64,000 nucleotides of DNA from Campylobacter sp. CCUG 57310 (lineage in GTDB: Bacteria; Campylobacterota; Campylobacteria; Campylobacterales; Campylobacteraceae). Positions 18,210 through 29,455 of the stretch are shown here, in pieces. A model generated the notes under the pieces. The model did no database searches, was not told the DNA's origin, and worked only from the letters and a program-made list of their open reading frames with translations. A program made the position numbers and the translations under genes. The stretch lies in NCBI RefSeq assembly GCF_013201975.1, contig NZ_CP053845.1, forward strand, positions 124,001-188,000. Direction: 5' to 3'. The stretch's first letter is position 1, and each line of letters opens with the position of its first letter.

Positions 18210-18239
18210 TAGAGGGATGGGCGAGTGATTATCCCTCTA
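18210..18239 (+). terminator. Hairpin with T-rich tail, oriented for plus-strand transcripts, at the topA 3' end
   Basis: TAGAGGGAT (18210-18218) and ATCCCTCTA (18231-18239) are perfect 9-bp arms around a 12-nt loop. TCTGCTTTTTATTTTT follows on the plus strand. That fits a Rho-independent terminator for the deleted gene at 18055, now overlapping the topA stop codon. On the minus strand no T run follows. Confidence 0.55.
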
Positions 18240-20328
18240 TCTGCTTTTTATTTTTGCACTTTACGCACTCTAGGAAAATGCCTTTTTTAAGCTCTTTTCT
18301 TGCCATCATGCCGCCACACTCGTCGCATTTTTCGGTTGTCGGCTCGTATTTACTGATAAAATTGCACTTCGGATAGCCTGAACATCCGTAAAATTTACCT
18401 CGCTTGCTTATGCGCTCAACCAGATCGCTTCCGCACTCAGGACAAGGCACGTCAAGCTTTTTAAGCTCTTTTTTCGGCTTTACTTGGTCGCTTGACTCGC
18501 TTGTTTCTTGTTTTTTGATATTGCGCGAGTATTTGCATTTTGGGAAATTTCCGCAAGCTATAAATTCACCAAATCGCCCTTTTCTAAGAAGTAAATCGCC
18601 TCCGCATTCAGGGCATTTTTCGCCGATCGGAGTTGCTACTTTTTGGCTTTTTATATTTGTTTTGCCGCTTGAGATCTTCTCCATAAACGGATAGTAAAAT
18701 TCGCTTAAAAGCTTTTGCCAATCAACCTTATCTTCAGCTACGCTATCAAGCTTTTCTTCCATAACCGACGTAAATTCGCTATCCACGATATCGCTAAAGT
18801 GTTCTTCAAGCACACCCATCATCGTAAATGCTATCTCATTTGGTATGAGCTGCTTTTTTTCCACTCTTACGTAATCGCGCGAAGTTAGTAGCGATATGGT
18901 CGGTGCGTATGTGCTTGGGCGACCGATCCCTAGGCTTTCAAGCTTTTTAACAAGCCCCGCTTCCGAGTAGCGACTAGGCGGTTCGGTGAAGTGCTGGCTA
19001 CTTGATATGCTTTGTAAGCTCATCTCGTCGCCGATATTTAAATTTGGTAAAATTTTATCCTTATCCAAATCCCCGTAAGCTTTATAAAAGCCGTCAAATA
19101 GCACCTTTCGTCCACTTATCTTAAACTCGCCCTTATCGCCTGACACAAAGACATTTTGCGTTTGGCTTATGCTTGCGCTCATTTGGCACGCTAAAAAGCG
19201 GTTGTATATAAGCGTATAAAGCTTAAGCGCGTCTTTTTCCAGAAATTTAGCCGCTATTTCAGGAGTGAAGCTTAAATTTGTAGGGCGTATCGCCTCGTGA
19301 GCTTCTTGTGCGCCTTTACTTTTGGTAGCGTAAATTTTAGCCTTGCTTGGCAGGTATTTCTCTCCGTATTCGCTTTTAATGATCTTGCGTGCTGCTTCAA
19401 CTGCCTCTTTGGCTAAATTTAAGCTATCGGTTCTCATGTATGTTATCGCGCCCATGAAGCCTTGATGGGTTTGCACACCTTCATATAGGCTTTGAGCGAT
19501 CATCATTGTTTTTCTCGGGCTAAATCCAAGTCTATTGCTTGCACTTTGTTGAAGTGTTGAGGTCATAAACGGCGGACTTGGCTCGGTTTTGCGCTCTTTG
19601 CTTTCGATCTCGCGAATTTTAAATTTGTCGTTTTTTAAATTTTCTACGATAAATTTTGCACGATCCGGGTTTGTTATCGTAAGTTTTTCTATCTTTTGGT
19701 TTTCAAATTTTACAAGTTCGGCTTCTAAATCTTTTTTAAATTTTGTATCAATCGTATAGTATTCTATAGGCTTAAATGCCTGAATTTCACGCTCGCGATC
19801 TACTATTATCTTTAAAGCAGCACTTTGCACTCTGCCCGCGCTTAGTCCTTTTTGAATTTTTAAATTTAAAAGCGGAGAGAGTTTATACCCCACTATGCGA
19901 TCAAGCAAACGACGCGCTTGCTGCGCATTTACGCTTGACATATTTATAGTTCGCGGGCTGTTTAAGGCGTTGTTTATCGCGGTTTTGGTTATCTCGTGAA
20001 ATACGATTCTTGGCAGGCTTTCGGGTTTTTTGCCTATCGCCATTGCGATATGATAGGCTATGGCTTCTCCCTCTCTATCCTCGTCGGTTGCCAGATAGAC
20101 GTTATCAGCGCTTTTAGCAAGCTCTTTTATCTCTTTTACTACTTTGGAATGATCGCTACTTACTTTGTATTCGGGAGTGAATTTGTCATCTTCTATCTTT
20201 ATACCAAAAGTCGTTTTAGGAAGATCCCTGATATGCCCTTTGGAGGCTATCACATCGTAGTCTTTGCCTAAGAAATTCTTGATAGTTTTTGCTTTGGCGG
20301 GTGATTCTACGATGATTAAATTTTTCAT
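18229..20328 (-). CDS. topA: DNA topoisomerase I
   Basis: 699 residues. The Toprim domain opens at the N-terminus (IVESPAKAKTIKNFLG) and continues to ATDEDREGEAIAYH near residue 110. The catalytic Tyr lies in GAITYMRTDSLNL near 295. Three C-terminal zinc-ribbon modules follow: CPECGGDLLLRKGRFGEFIAC, CPECGSDLVERIS..FYGCSGYPKC and CDECGGMMARKE..FLECVKC (about residues 570-695). The enzyme relaxes negative supercoils. The start has only a modest AAGG site. It follows no gene closely, so it probably has its own promoter. Confidence 0.95.
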   Translation of the reverse strand: MKNLIIVESPAKAKTIKNFLGKDYDVIASKGHIRDLPKTTFGIKIEDDKFTPEYKVSSDHSKVVKEIKELAKSADNVYLATDEDREGEAIAYHIAMAIGKKPESLPRIVFHEITKTAINNALNSPRTINMSSVNAQQARRLLDRIVGYKLSPLLNLKIQKGLSAGRVQSAALKIIVDREREIQAFKPIEYYTIDTKFKKDLEAELVKFENQKIEKLTITNPDRAKFIVENLKNDKFKIREIESKERKTEPSPPFMTSTLQQSASNRLGFSPRKTMMIAQSLYEGVQTHQGFMGAITYMRTDSLNLAKEAVEAARKIIKSEYGEKYLPSKAKIYATKSKGAQEAHEAIRPTNLSFTPEIAAKFLEKDALKLYTLIYNRFLACQMSASISQTQNVFVSGDKGEFKISGRKVLFDGFYKAYGDLDKDKILPNLNIGDEMSLQSISSSQHFTEPPSRYSEAGLVKKLESLGIGRPSTYAPTISLLTSRDYVRVEKKQLIPNEIAFTMMGVLEEHFSDIVDSEFTSVMEEKLDSVAEDKVDWQKLLSEFYYPFMEKISSGKTNIKSQKVATPIGEKCPECGGDLLLRKGRFGEFIACGNFPKCKYSRNIKKQETSESSDQVKPKKELKKLDVPCPECGSDLVERISKRGKFYGCSGYPKCNFISKYEPTTEKCDECGGMMARKELKKGIFLECVKCKNKKQIEG

Positions 20329-20415
20329 TATTATAACCTTATTAAAAATTTATCGGCTAATTGTAGCAAAAATTTTATCATAAAAATAAAAATTTAATTT
20401 TTTTCATTTTGGCTA

Positions 20416-20442
20416 TAAACTTTTTTTTAAAACTCACGATAT
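20416..20442 (+). promoter_or_regulatory. Sigma-28 (FliA) promoter for flagellin
   Basis: TAAA at 20416-20419 and CGATAT at 20437-20442 are separated by 17 bases. This resembles the flagellar sigma-28 pattern (TAAA, about 15 bases, then GCCGATAA-like) used by Campylobacter flaA. It lies about 48 bases before the flagellin ATG. Assignment rests on pattern and position. Confidence 0.6.
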
Positions 20443-20489
20443 AGTTTTTGTGCGACATGAAGTCGTAACTAAACTTAAAAGGATTTAAA

Positions 20490-22034
20490 ATGAGTTTTCG
20501 CATTAACACTAACATAAATGCACTTAACACACACGCAAACGCAGTCAGTAACAACAGAGAGCTTTCTATGTCTCTTGGCAAATTAAGCTCAGGTTTGAGA
20601 ATTCAAACCGCAGCTGACGACGCTTCAGGTTTGGCTATTGCAGATAGCCTTAGAGCTCAAGCTAACGCTTTAGGTCAAGCTATAGCAAACGGTAACGATG
20701 CTATTGGTATCATCCAAGTTGCAGATAAAGCAATGGACGAGCAGTTAAAAATTCTTGATACTATCAAGGTTAAAGCTACTCAATCGGCTCAAGACGGGCA
20801 GACAACTCAGTCTCGCCAAGCACTTCAAGCCGATATCGTTCGCCTTATGGAAGAGCTTGATAACATCGGTAATACGACTTCATTTAACGGTCAGCAACTA
20901 CTTAACGGAACATTCTCTAACAAAGAGTTCCAAATCGGTGCTTACTCAAACCAAACTGTTAAAGCTTCTATCGGTGCTACAACATCAGACAAGATCGGTC
21001 TAACAAGATTTGAGAGTTCAAAGATTATGACATCGGCTGAAATAGTTAGCCTTACATTTATGAATGTGGATGGTGTGAATAACGTTAAAGTAGCATCAGC
21101 TGTTATATCTACAGGCATCGGTAAAGGTATAGGTGCTTTGGCTGAAAATATAAATAAAGTTGCGGACAAAACAGGTGTTAGAGCCACATTTGATGTTACA
21201 GCTATCGCAGATAAAGCTATCGCAGGTGGCAAGATAAGATCTCTTACTATTAATGGTGTCAAAATAGGAGACTTGGTAATTAAAGCAAAAGATGAAAATG
21301 GAGCTCTTGTTAATGCAATTAACTCTGTAAAAGATCAAACTGGAGTAGAGGCTTCAGTAAATACTGAAGGCAAACTTGTTTTAACAAGCCGTGAAGGTCG
21401 CGCTATAAGAATTACAGGTGACAATGGTGCTGATAAAAAAGTAGGACAGGCTTTGGGTATGTCAGAAAAAATTGCTGATATGCTAAGTAAAGAAGGTTCT
21501 GTGTTTGCAGGAAGGCTAAATCTTGTTCGTCTTGACGGTAGAGATATAAAAGTAGAGAGTGGCAATGCCGGCAAGAGTAAATTTTCTGTGGCATTTAGTG
21601 CAGATGGAAACAAAAATGGTGGTAATCAACAATCAGTATCTTTAAGAGATATAAAAGGTCAAATAAACGTAAGTGTTGCTGCAGCTATGGGCTTCCAAAG
21701 AATGAGTAGAGGTGTTATGACTTCAGCTCAATCAGCAGGTGTTATGACACTACGTGGTGCAATGGCGGTTATGGATATAGCAGAGTCTGCTCAACGCACG
21801 CTTGATTTTATCCGCTCTGACCTAGGTTCTGTTCAAAATCAACTTGTAGCAACAGTTAATAACATAACAGTTACTCAAGTAAACGTAAAATCGGCAGAGT
21901 CTCAAATAAGAGATGTTGATTTTGCTAAAGAATCAGCAAACTTCTCTAAGTTTAACATCCTAGCTCAATCAGGAAGTTATGCAATGAGTCAAGCTAACGC
22001 TGTTCAACAAAACGTTCTTAGATTGCTTCAGTAA
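20490..22034 (+). CDS. flaA: Flagellin
   Basis: 514 residues, the major filament protein, exported by the flagellar type III system. The conserved D0/D1 ends are clear: [18 protein letters not shown]... and [22 protein letters not shown] at the N-terminus, and [14 protein letters not shown] at the C-terminus. The middle (about 175-420) is the variable surface region, rich in Ser/Thr and Ala, where pseudaminic acid would be attached. It is shorter than the approximately 570-residue C. jejuni protein. ATG 20490 has AAAAGGA upstream and a sigma-28 promoter. No second intact flagellin gene follows. The pseudaminic acid genes face it from downstream. Confidence 0.95.
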   Translation: MSFRINTNINALNTHANAVSNNRELSMSLGKLSSGLRIQTAADDASGLAIADSLRAQANALGQAIANGNDAIGIIQVADKAMDEQLKILDTIKVKATQSAQDGQTTQSRQALQADIVRLMEELDNIGNTTSFNGQQLLNGTFSNKEFQIGAYSNQTVKASIGATTSDKIGLTRFESSKIMTSAEIVSLTFMNVDGVNNVKVASAVISTGIGKGIGALAENINKVADKTGVRATFDVTAIADKAIAGGKIRSLTINGVKIGDLVIKAKDENGALVNAINSVKDQTGVEASVNTEGKLVLTSREGRAIRITGDNGADKKVGQALGMSEKIADMLSKEGSVFAGRLNLVRLDGRDIKVESGNAGKSKFSVAFSADGNKNGGNQQSVSLRDIKGQINVSVAAAMGFQRMSRGVMTSAQSAGVMTLRGAMAVMDIAESAQRTLDFIRSDLGSVQNQLVATVNNITVTQVNVKSAESQIRDVDFAKESANFSKFNILAQSGSYAMSQANAVQQNVLRLLQ

Positions 22035-22276
22035 TCTAAGATAAGTTTCCTTGAAAACGTTTTAAGACTACTACAGTAGTATTAAAACGTTTCTACGCGA
22101 AGCAGGATTTTTTAAAATCCTGCGAAGTCAGCAATCTAGAATATCCATCCTTAAGCTTAAAAGCTTAAGGCTTCTTCAAAATGTGTTAAGTTGCTTAGTT
22201 GTTAAAACTCAAATTTCAAGCCGGATAATCCGACTTGAAATTTTAATATACTTAAAATTTAAAACTATCTTTGCTT
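22035..22276. repeat. Run of four inverted repeats behind flagellin, including an echo of the flagellin 3' end
   Basis: Four hairpins occur in 240 bases: 22053-22093 (GAAAACGTTTTAA/TTAAAACGTTTC), 22102-22123 (GCAGGATTTT/AAAATCCTGC), 22149-22170 (CCTTAAGCTT/AAGCTTAAGG) and 22211-22243 (AAATTTCAAG/CTTGAAATTT). Bases 22053-22079 also read ENVLRLLQ-stop, matching the flagellin ending NVLRLLQ-stop but with mostly synonymous codon changes. No complete gene is present. Confidence 0.6.
22211..22243. terminator. Bidirectional terminator between flagellin and the Maf gene
   Basis: AAATTTCAAG (22211-22220) pairs with CTTGAAATTT (22234-22243), with extra pairing of CGG/CCG inside. A/T-rich flanks on both sides suit the convergent genes it separates. 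Confidence 0.5.
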
Positions 22277-24292
22277 TTACTTATAATTTGATTTTTCTAT
22301 CAGACCTCTTTTTTTAAGCTCTTTTATCAAATTTCTTGAAGCTTTTTTAGTGGTTTCTATATCGGCATTTAGACCACCTGCAACTGAAAACAGCCAGTAT
22401 TTATGAATTTCAAGCCACTCTATGAGCTTATTTACTTTTTCTATCGCCGTATCGCTTGGAGCAACTGAAATTTTAGCAAGTTCTAGCTCTTGGTAATAAA
22501 TCGACATTGAAATAATGCTTTCTAATTGTTTTTGATAATTTTCTTTCATAATAAAATCTTTAGCTTTATCAATTTGGTTTGAAATTTTAACTAGTTTACC
22601 AAAAAGATTTTCTGTAATTTTTCCTTCATTTCTAAGTTTTAGTATTTTGTCTATTTGTGGAACTACATTTAAAAACACTTTTTCTACTTTAGATTTAGCA
22701 AGTTCTTGAATTTTTATTTTTTCGCTTATAACTTTATATGATTGCAAAAGGTATCTGTTTGCGGTTTTTTCTTTTACTTCGTTGATGTTTGGTAAATTTT
22801 TTACTTTTTTGTCTTTACAAAGCTTATCCATTACCTCTAAAAAAGGCTTTTCGATAGCGCCTTCTATCCTTGCTCCGCCCTCGGTGCAGTTATATGTTGC
22901 GATATCTTCTTTTTTGGATTCTTCTATGTCTTTTTCAAATTGATTTTTAAACTTATCCCAAATGTAAGTAGTTCTTACTTCGCCTTCTCCGCCATAAGCT
23001 TTGGTGTAGAGGTGTTCTTCTGCTTGAGCAAATGCGTGACCGGTCGCATGGCTCTTGCCGTCAGGAGCGAATGCTAAATCCTGTCCTATCAAAACGATAT
23101 TTTTATGCCCTAGTGCATAGGCTAGTTGATATGCTTGATTGGCAGTGCTGTGTCCTATACCAAGATAGCCATAGTCTTTGAGATTAAATACAAATTCGCT
23201 TGATTGAGGGCGCATGGTTAGGACAAGTCTTCTTGGTGATATGTTTTTGATAGTTTGCTTGTGAGTGAGCGAAGCTACGATAAAGTATATGTCTTTATCG
23301 AATTCTTTGTTTTTATGCTTAAAAAAGCTTGAAGTAGCCACCACTCTTTCGATAGATGTTACGTAATCGGGCTTTATGCCGTGCTTTAATAGTATAGGAT
23401 AAGAGGCATCAAGGCTGATGACCGTGACGTATGGAGCGAATTTTTTAAGCGTTGCAAGCTGTTTATCAAGACTAGGTCCTGTTGATACTACGACGGCTGT
23501 ATTCATTAGTCCGTAGCGCTTTTTAACAAGATTGACATAGGAGTATCCTGTAATCATAACAGGTAAATTCTCTATATGGTGCCTTATGCCTATAAGCATA
23601 TCGTCAATGCTGTTTCCGTTGCTTACTACCATTTGAGAGATGGCTTTAGTGAATTCTTGGTTGATCCTTTGGTAATCATCGGCAAAGTTGTCATAAAAAG
23701 CTGTATGTATATGCAGATCGTAAAGCTTTGCGTACCTGTTAAATTCAATTTTTGCTACCAAATAATAAAACTGTGAATAATTGGCAAATTCCGAGTAAAA
23801 CAGAGTTAATCGCTCACTTGCAAGTTCGTTTGAAAGATCGATTAAATTTAACACTATATAAATTATCTCAAGCTCGGGCTCGACGACCACTATTCTTTGA
23901 TGTGTTTCATTGCAAAGTAGTGCTTTGTATAAAATTCCGTTGCCAAGTCCGTAAAAATACATAATCGGATAGCGCTTATACTGTTTTTCAAGACTTTCAA
24001 GCATATCGTGCGTGTCTTTTACGGGATTTTCGTATATGTATTTAAAGCTTTTGCGATCAATTATGTTTATATCAAGAGGATCTTTTCCTATAAAAACTTC
24101 GTATTTGTCTTGAGCACCCATAGCAAAGAGCCTAGCGGCTAGAATTTCATCTTGCTGAAATAACGCTTGAAGGTTTCTTTCAAAGATAGGGTTTTGTATA
24201 TGCCCTGCTTGACTGTCGGCTTTATTCTTAGTCTCTTTTGTGCTTATATTACTTTTGCCTATTTGCTCTTTTTTATCTATCTTTTTGCCCAT
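22277..24292 (-). CDS. Motility accessory factor (Maf/PseD-like, DUF115)
   Basis: 671 residues. The central DUF115/MptE-like domain is recognised from VVSTGPSLDKQLATLKKF, VISLDASYPILLKHGIKPDYV and VLIGQDLAF. Maf proteins are needed for transfer of nonulosonic acid (pseudaminic or legionaminic acid) to flagellin and hence for filament assembly. The gene lies 13 bases after pseI and converges with flagellin, so substrate synthesis, transfer and target are all here. Only one Maf copy is seen and it has no long homopolymeric G tract, so no phase-variable switch is evident. Confidence 0.88.
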   Translation of the reverse strand: MGKKIDKKEQIGKSNISTKETKNKADSQAGHIQNPIFERNLQALFQQDEILAARLFAMGAQDKYEVFIGKDPLDINIIDRKSFKYIYENPVKDTHDMLESLEKQYKRYPIMYFYGLGNGILYKALLCNETHQRIVVVEPELEIIYIVLNLIDLSNELASERLTLFYSEFANYSQFYYLVAKIEFNRYAKLYDLHIHTAFYDNFADDYQRINQEFTKAISQMVVSNGNSIDDMLIGIRHHIENLPVMITGYSYVNLVKKRYGLMNTAVVVSTGPSLDKQLATLKKFAPYVTVISLDASYPILLKHGIKPDYVTSIERVVATSSFFKHKNKEFDKDIYFIVASLTHKQTIKNISPRRLVLTMRPQSSEFVFNLKDYGYLGIGHSTANQAYQLAYALGHKNIVLIGQDLAFAPDGKSHATGHAFAQAEEHLYTKAYGGEGEVRTTYIWDKFKNQFEKDIEESKKEDIATYNCTEGGARIEGAIEKPFLEVMDKLCKDKKVKNLPNINEVKEKTANRYLLQSYKVISEKIKIQELAKSKVEKVFLNVVPQIDKILKLRNEGKITENLFGKLVKISNQIDKAKDFIMKENYQKQLESIISMSIYYQELELAKISVAPSDTAIEKVNKLIEWLEIHKYWLFSVAGGLNADIETTKKASRNLIKELKKRGLIEKSNYK

Positions 24293-24305
24293 TTTTTCTC
24301 CTTTT

Positions 24306-25325
24306 TTATAGATCCTCTTGTTTTATCGCTTCGCCAAATTCTATATCTCTTTTTACTGTTTTTCCTATTAGCTCTTTTTTAAATTTAGGATGAAGTCCGT
24401 AGCTTGGACGCACACTTTTTACGTTATCATCGCTAAAAATTTCTCCAGCTTTTATATCTTTGCTTGCATAAAGTGAGCGAGCAAATTTGCGGCTTTCGCC
24501 ACCTGAGATAAACTGCTTTTTGCCAAGCAAGGCTTCAGCGTCTCGCACCGCTTTTACCATTTGGGAGAATTCCGCTTCATCAAGGCTAAACGCATCATCT
24601 ACGCTTTTTACATCTTTGCTTAGTATGAAGTGCTTTTCGATTATACATGCCCCCAAGCTTACCGCTACAACGGGCGTAACGATACCTAAAGTATGATCGC
24701 TAAAGCCTATTTGCACGCCAAATTCATCTTTCATATAAGGTATATTTAGTAAATTCATCTCATTTAACGGCGCAGGATAGCTTGAAGTGCATTTTAAAAG
24801 AGCGATTTCGTTATTGCCTGTATTTTTGCAAATTTGCACGATATCCTCGATCTCTTCTTGAGTTGCGATGCCTGTTGATATGATGATTGGTTTATTTTTC
24901 TTGGCAACATACTCTACAAAATCATAATCAATCGCTTCAAAGCTGGCGATTTTATAAACCGGCGGATTAAACTGCTCTAAAAAATCCACATCGTCTTTGC
25001 AAAATGGGCTTGAAAAGCAGATTAAGCCCTCCTTATGCGCAGTGTCAAAAAGCTGCTCATGCCACTCTCTGGGAGTCATGGCTTGCTCGTAAAGCTCGTA
25101 TAAATTTCGCCCGTCCCAAAGCCCGCCTCGTATAATAAAGTCCTCTTTTTTAGAATTTAGCGTAAGACTATCGGCAGTATATGTTTGTAACTTTATCGCA
25201 TCGGCTCCGGCGCGTTTGGCTGCTTTTATGGTTTGAATCGCTGTCTCCAAGCTTCCCGAGTGGTTGGCTGAGAGTTCGGCGATGATAAATACGCTTTTAC
25301 CCGTATCAAAATTTCCTATTTTCAT
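24306..25325 (-). CDS. pseI: Pseudaminic acid synthase
   Basis: 339 residues of the NeuB family, condensing 2,4-diacetamido-2,4,6-trideoxy-L-altrose with phosphoenolpyruvate. The N-terminal TIM barrel shows ELSANHSGSLETAIQTI and GADAIKLQTYTADSLT. GFSDHTLG lies near residue 210. The C-terminal SAF (antifreeze-like) domain begins about 280 (RSLYASKDIKAGEIFSDDNV). It overlaps pseH by 4 nt. PseI rather than NeuB is favoured by the complete pse gene set around it. Confidence 0.92.
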   Translation of the reverse strand: MKIGNFDTGKSVFIIAELSANHSGSLETAIQTIKAAKRAGADAIKLQTYTADSLTLNSKKEDFIIRGGLWDGRNLYELYEQAMTPREWHEQLFDTAHKEGLICFSSPFCKDDVDFLEQFNPPVYKIASFEAIDYDFVEYVAKKNKPIIISTGIATQEEIEDIVQICKNTGNNEIALLKCTSSYPAPLNEMNLLNIPYMKDEFGVQIGFSDHTLGIVTPVVAVSLGACIIEKHFILSKDVKSVDDAFSLDEAEFSQMVKAVRDAEALLGKKQFISGGESRKFARSLYASKDIKAGEIFSDDNVKSVRPSYGLHPKFKKELIGKTVKRDIEFGEAIKQEDL

Positions 25326-25795
25326 ATTGTTTTGCCTTGTAAATTCGCTTTTGTAAGCCTTAGATAGCTCATTTGATCATCCTTATCATAAATTTCAAAG
25401 CCAAATTTTTCATAAAGCGCAATGGCTTTTTTATTGAAATTATAAGCGCATGAATTGAGCCTAAAAACCTTTAGCTTGTCAAATGCATAGTTAATTATAA
25501 TTTGCATTAATTTTGCGCCTTGATTTTTTAAATTCGGATTTGCATAAAGTCCGAATTCGCACTCCTTATCGCTTATGTTTATAAAGTCGATCACGCCGAT
25601 AAATTCGTCATTTTCCTTTACCAAAAAGTAAATTTTATCATGTGCGGTTTTTAAGTTTTTGATAAATTTAAGATGCTCGTTTAAGTTTATATTTTTTGAG
25701 CGCATAAATTTCGCTACTCGCTCATCGTTTCGCCAATCAAAAACCATCATCTTTTGCTCTTTTGTAAGCTCGGTAAAATTTATAAGACGGATCAT
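25322..25795 (-). CDS. pseH: UDP-4-amino-sugar N-acetyltransferase of pseudaminic acid synthesis
   Basis: 157 residues, GNAT fold. NPNLKNQGAKLMQIIINYAF near residue 90-110 is the acetyl-CoA binding motif, followed by LNSCAYNFNKKAIALYEKFGF. PseH acetylates the C4 amino group made by PseC. It overlaps pseG upstream and pseI downstream by 4 nt each. The family call rests on GNAT motifs plus position. Confidence 0.87.
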   Translation of the reverse strand: MIRLINFTELTKEQKMMVFDWRNDERVAKFMRSKNINLNEHLKFIKNLKTAHDKIYFLVKENDEFIGVIDFINISDKECEFGLYANPNLKNQGAKLMQIIINYAFDKLKVFRLNSCAYNFNKKAIALYEKFGFEIYDKDDQMSYLRLTKANLQGKTI

Positions 25796-26649
25796 ATCTC
25801 CTCGCTTGTATAGGCTTTATATCCGTTTTCTATAAGCCATTTATACATCTGTTTTTGATTGTTTGCAACCATAACCGCACTGAAATTTGCGCCTAAAACA
25901 AGCGCTTCGTTTACAAGGGAGCTTGCCGAGATGATAAGCTCTTTACTCTCGTTCATTAGTTTTGCGATTTGATTTGAGTCGGTAAAAAGAGTTAAGTTTT
26001 TATAGCTTTTCTCAAGCCTTTTAAGCGCGTTTAAATTTGCATTGGCACTTGTTGTAACAAGAGCGATTTTTAAATTTTTTTCAAGTAGTTTAAGCGCTAA
26101 ATTTGCACTTAAATTTTTACTGTCCGTTCCGCCAAGTGCGATAAAAACGTCATAAATTTTCTCTCTTTTTATCTTTTTTTCTTGATAAAATTCATCTCTT
26201 ACCAGCATAAATTCTCGCCCGCACCAAATTTCACAAGCGGGAGGCAGTAAATTTTCATATTTTTTGGTATTGGCAAATATATTTACGTTTAATAAAATAT
26301 CGCAAAAATGGCTCTTATACTCATCGTCAAAGCTTAAAATTTTAACTCCCGTAGCCTCTTTTATCGTCTTTTCATCTTCGTAGTTAATGCCGTAGTGATC
26401 AACGATAAGAAGTTCAAATTTATGAGCGTTTATAAGGCTTATTAGCTTATCTAAATCGTTTGTTTTAAGAGTAAAAACAGGGGAATTTATCTCGTTTATG
26501 AGCGAGCCTTCAAAATTTATGCAAGCAAAGCCGATGTCTTTGAATTTTTTTGCAAGAACAATATCTCGCCTGATGTGTCCGTGCCCGATAGTTGCGGAGC
26601 TGTCGGCTCTAATTAAGGTTTTTAAATTTGCAAGTTTTTCAAAGCTCAT
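25792..26649 (-). CDS. pseG: UDP-2,4-diacetamido-2,4,6-trideoxy-beta-L-altropyranose hydrolase
   Basis: 285 residues from ATG 26649, which overlaps the pseF stop by 11 nt. A longer in-frame start at 26691 lies inside pseF and is less likely. The GT-B-like fold shows LIRADSSATIGHGHIRRD at the N-terminus (catalytic His region), VDHYGINYEDE near 85, and FIALGGTDSKNLSANLALKLL near 165. PseG removes UDP to give the free 2,4-diacetamido sugar for PseI. Confidence 0.9.
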   Translation of the reverse strand: MSFEKLANLKTLIRADSSATIGHGHIRRDIVLAKKFKDIGFACINFEGSLINEINSPVFTLKTNDLDKLISLINAHKFELLIVDHYGINYEDEKTIKEATGVKILSFDDEYKSHFCDILLNVNIFANTKKYENLLPPACEIWCGREFMLVRDEFYQEKKIKREKIYDVFIALGGTDSKNLSANLALKLLEKNLKIALVTTSANANLNALKRLEKSYKNLTLFTDSNQIAKLMNESKELIISASSLVNEALVLGANFSAVMVANNQKQMYKWLIENGYKAYTSEEI

Positions 26650-27315
26650 GATTGATTTTATAAAGTTTTTGCGCGAACTCAAAATCTGCAAGCGTGTCTA
26701 TATCACATACCAAGTGTCTTGGCAGGATAAATGCCCTAGAATGTGCCGCAAATATCGGCTTTTGCTCAAGCCACGCCTCGCGTTTTGCGAAATAAAACTG
26801 TCCTGCGTCGTGATACACTCTTTCTAAATCTTGCGAGCGAGTGCTTAGATGCTGCGGATAAAACATACTTACCGCGCCTTTTTCATCAAGCTTGATTGCA
26901 CGCTGAATAGGAAAGCTAAATTCGCAAGCGGAAAATAAAAACTCACACTTATTATCTTGAAATTTCTCGTAAGCCTCACACAAAATTTCAGCCATTAAAA
27001 GCGGAGCCGTAGCATAAAGGCAACAGACGTTTTTAAAATTTTCGCCCATTTTAAGGCAGGCGTCTTTCATGACATCGCTTGTAGTTGCAAAATCATCGCT
27101 TAAATTCGCTTCTCGCATGAACGGCACTTTTGCGCCGAATTTAAGCGAAATTCTTGCGATATCCTTATCGTCTGTACTGACTATTACTTCGTCAAAAATG
27201 CCCGAATTTAGCGCACTTTTTATACTGTGAGCAATGAGCGGCAAGCCCGCAAAGTCTTTGATGTTTTTATGCGGTATCCGCTTGCTTCCGCCGCGAGCGG
27301 GTATGACGCAAAGAT

Positions 27316-27319
<4 letters not shown>
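26639..27319 (-). CDS. pseF: CMP-pseudaminic acid cytidylyltransferase
   Basis: 226 residues. The N-terminal CTP-binding loop IPARGGSKRIPHKNIKDFAG and IVSTDDKDIA near residue 50 define the CMP-sialate synthetase family. The enzyme activates pseudaminic acid with CTP for transfer to flagellin. It overlaps pseC by 4 nt upstream and pseG by 11 nt downstream. NeuA-type specificity is excluded only by gene context. Confidence 0.92.

Positions 27320-29455
<2,136 letters not shown>

Noticed and set aside
18089-18376. A 95-residue plus-strand frame across the topA end
   Set aside because: It lies mostly antisense to the zinc-ribbon coding part of topA, has no ribosome site and shows no protein-like composition.
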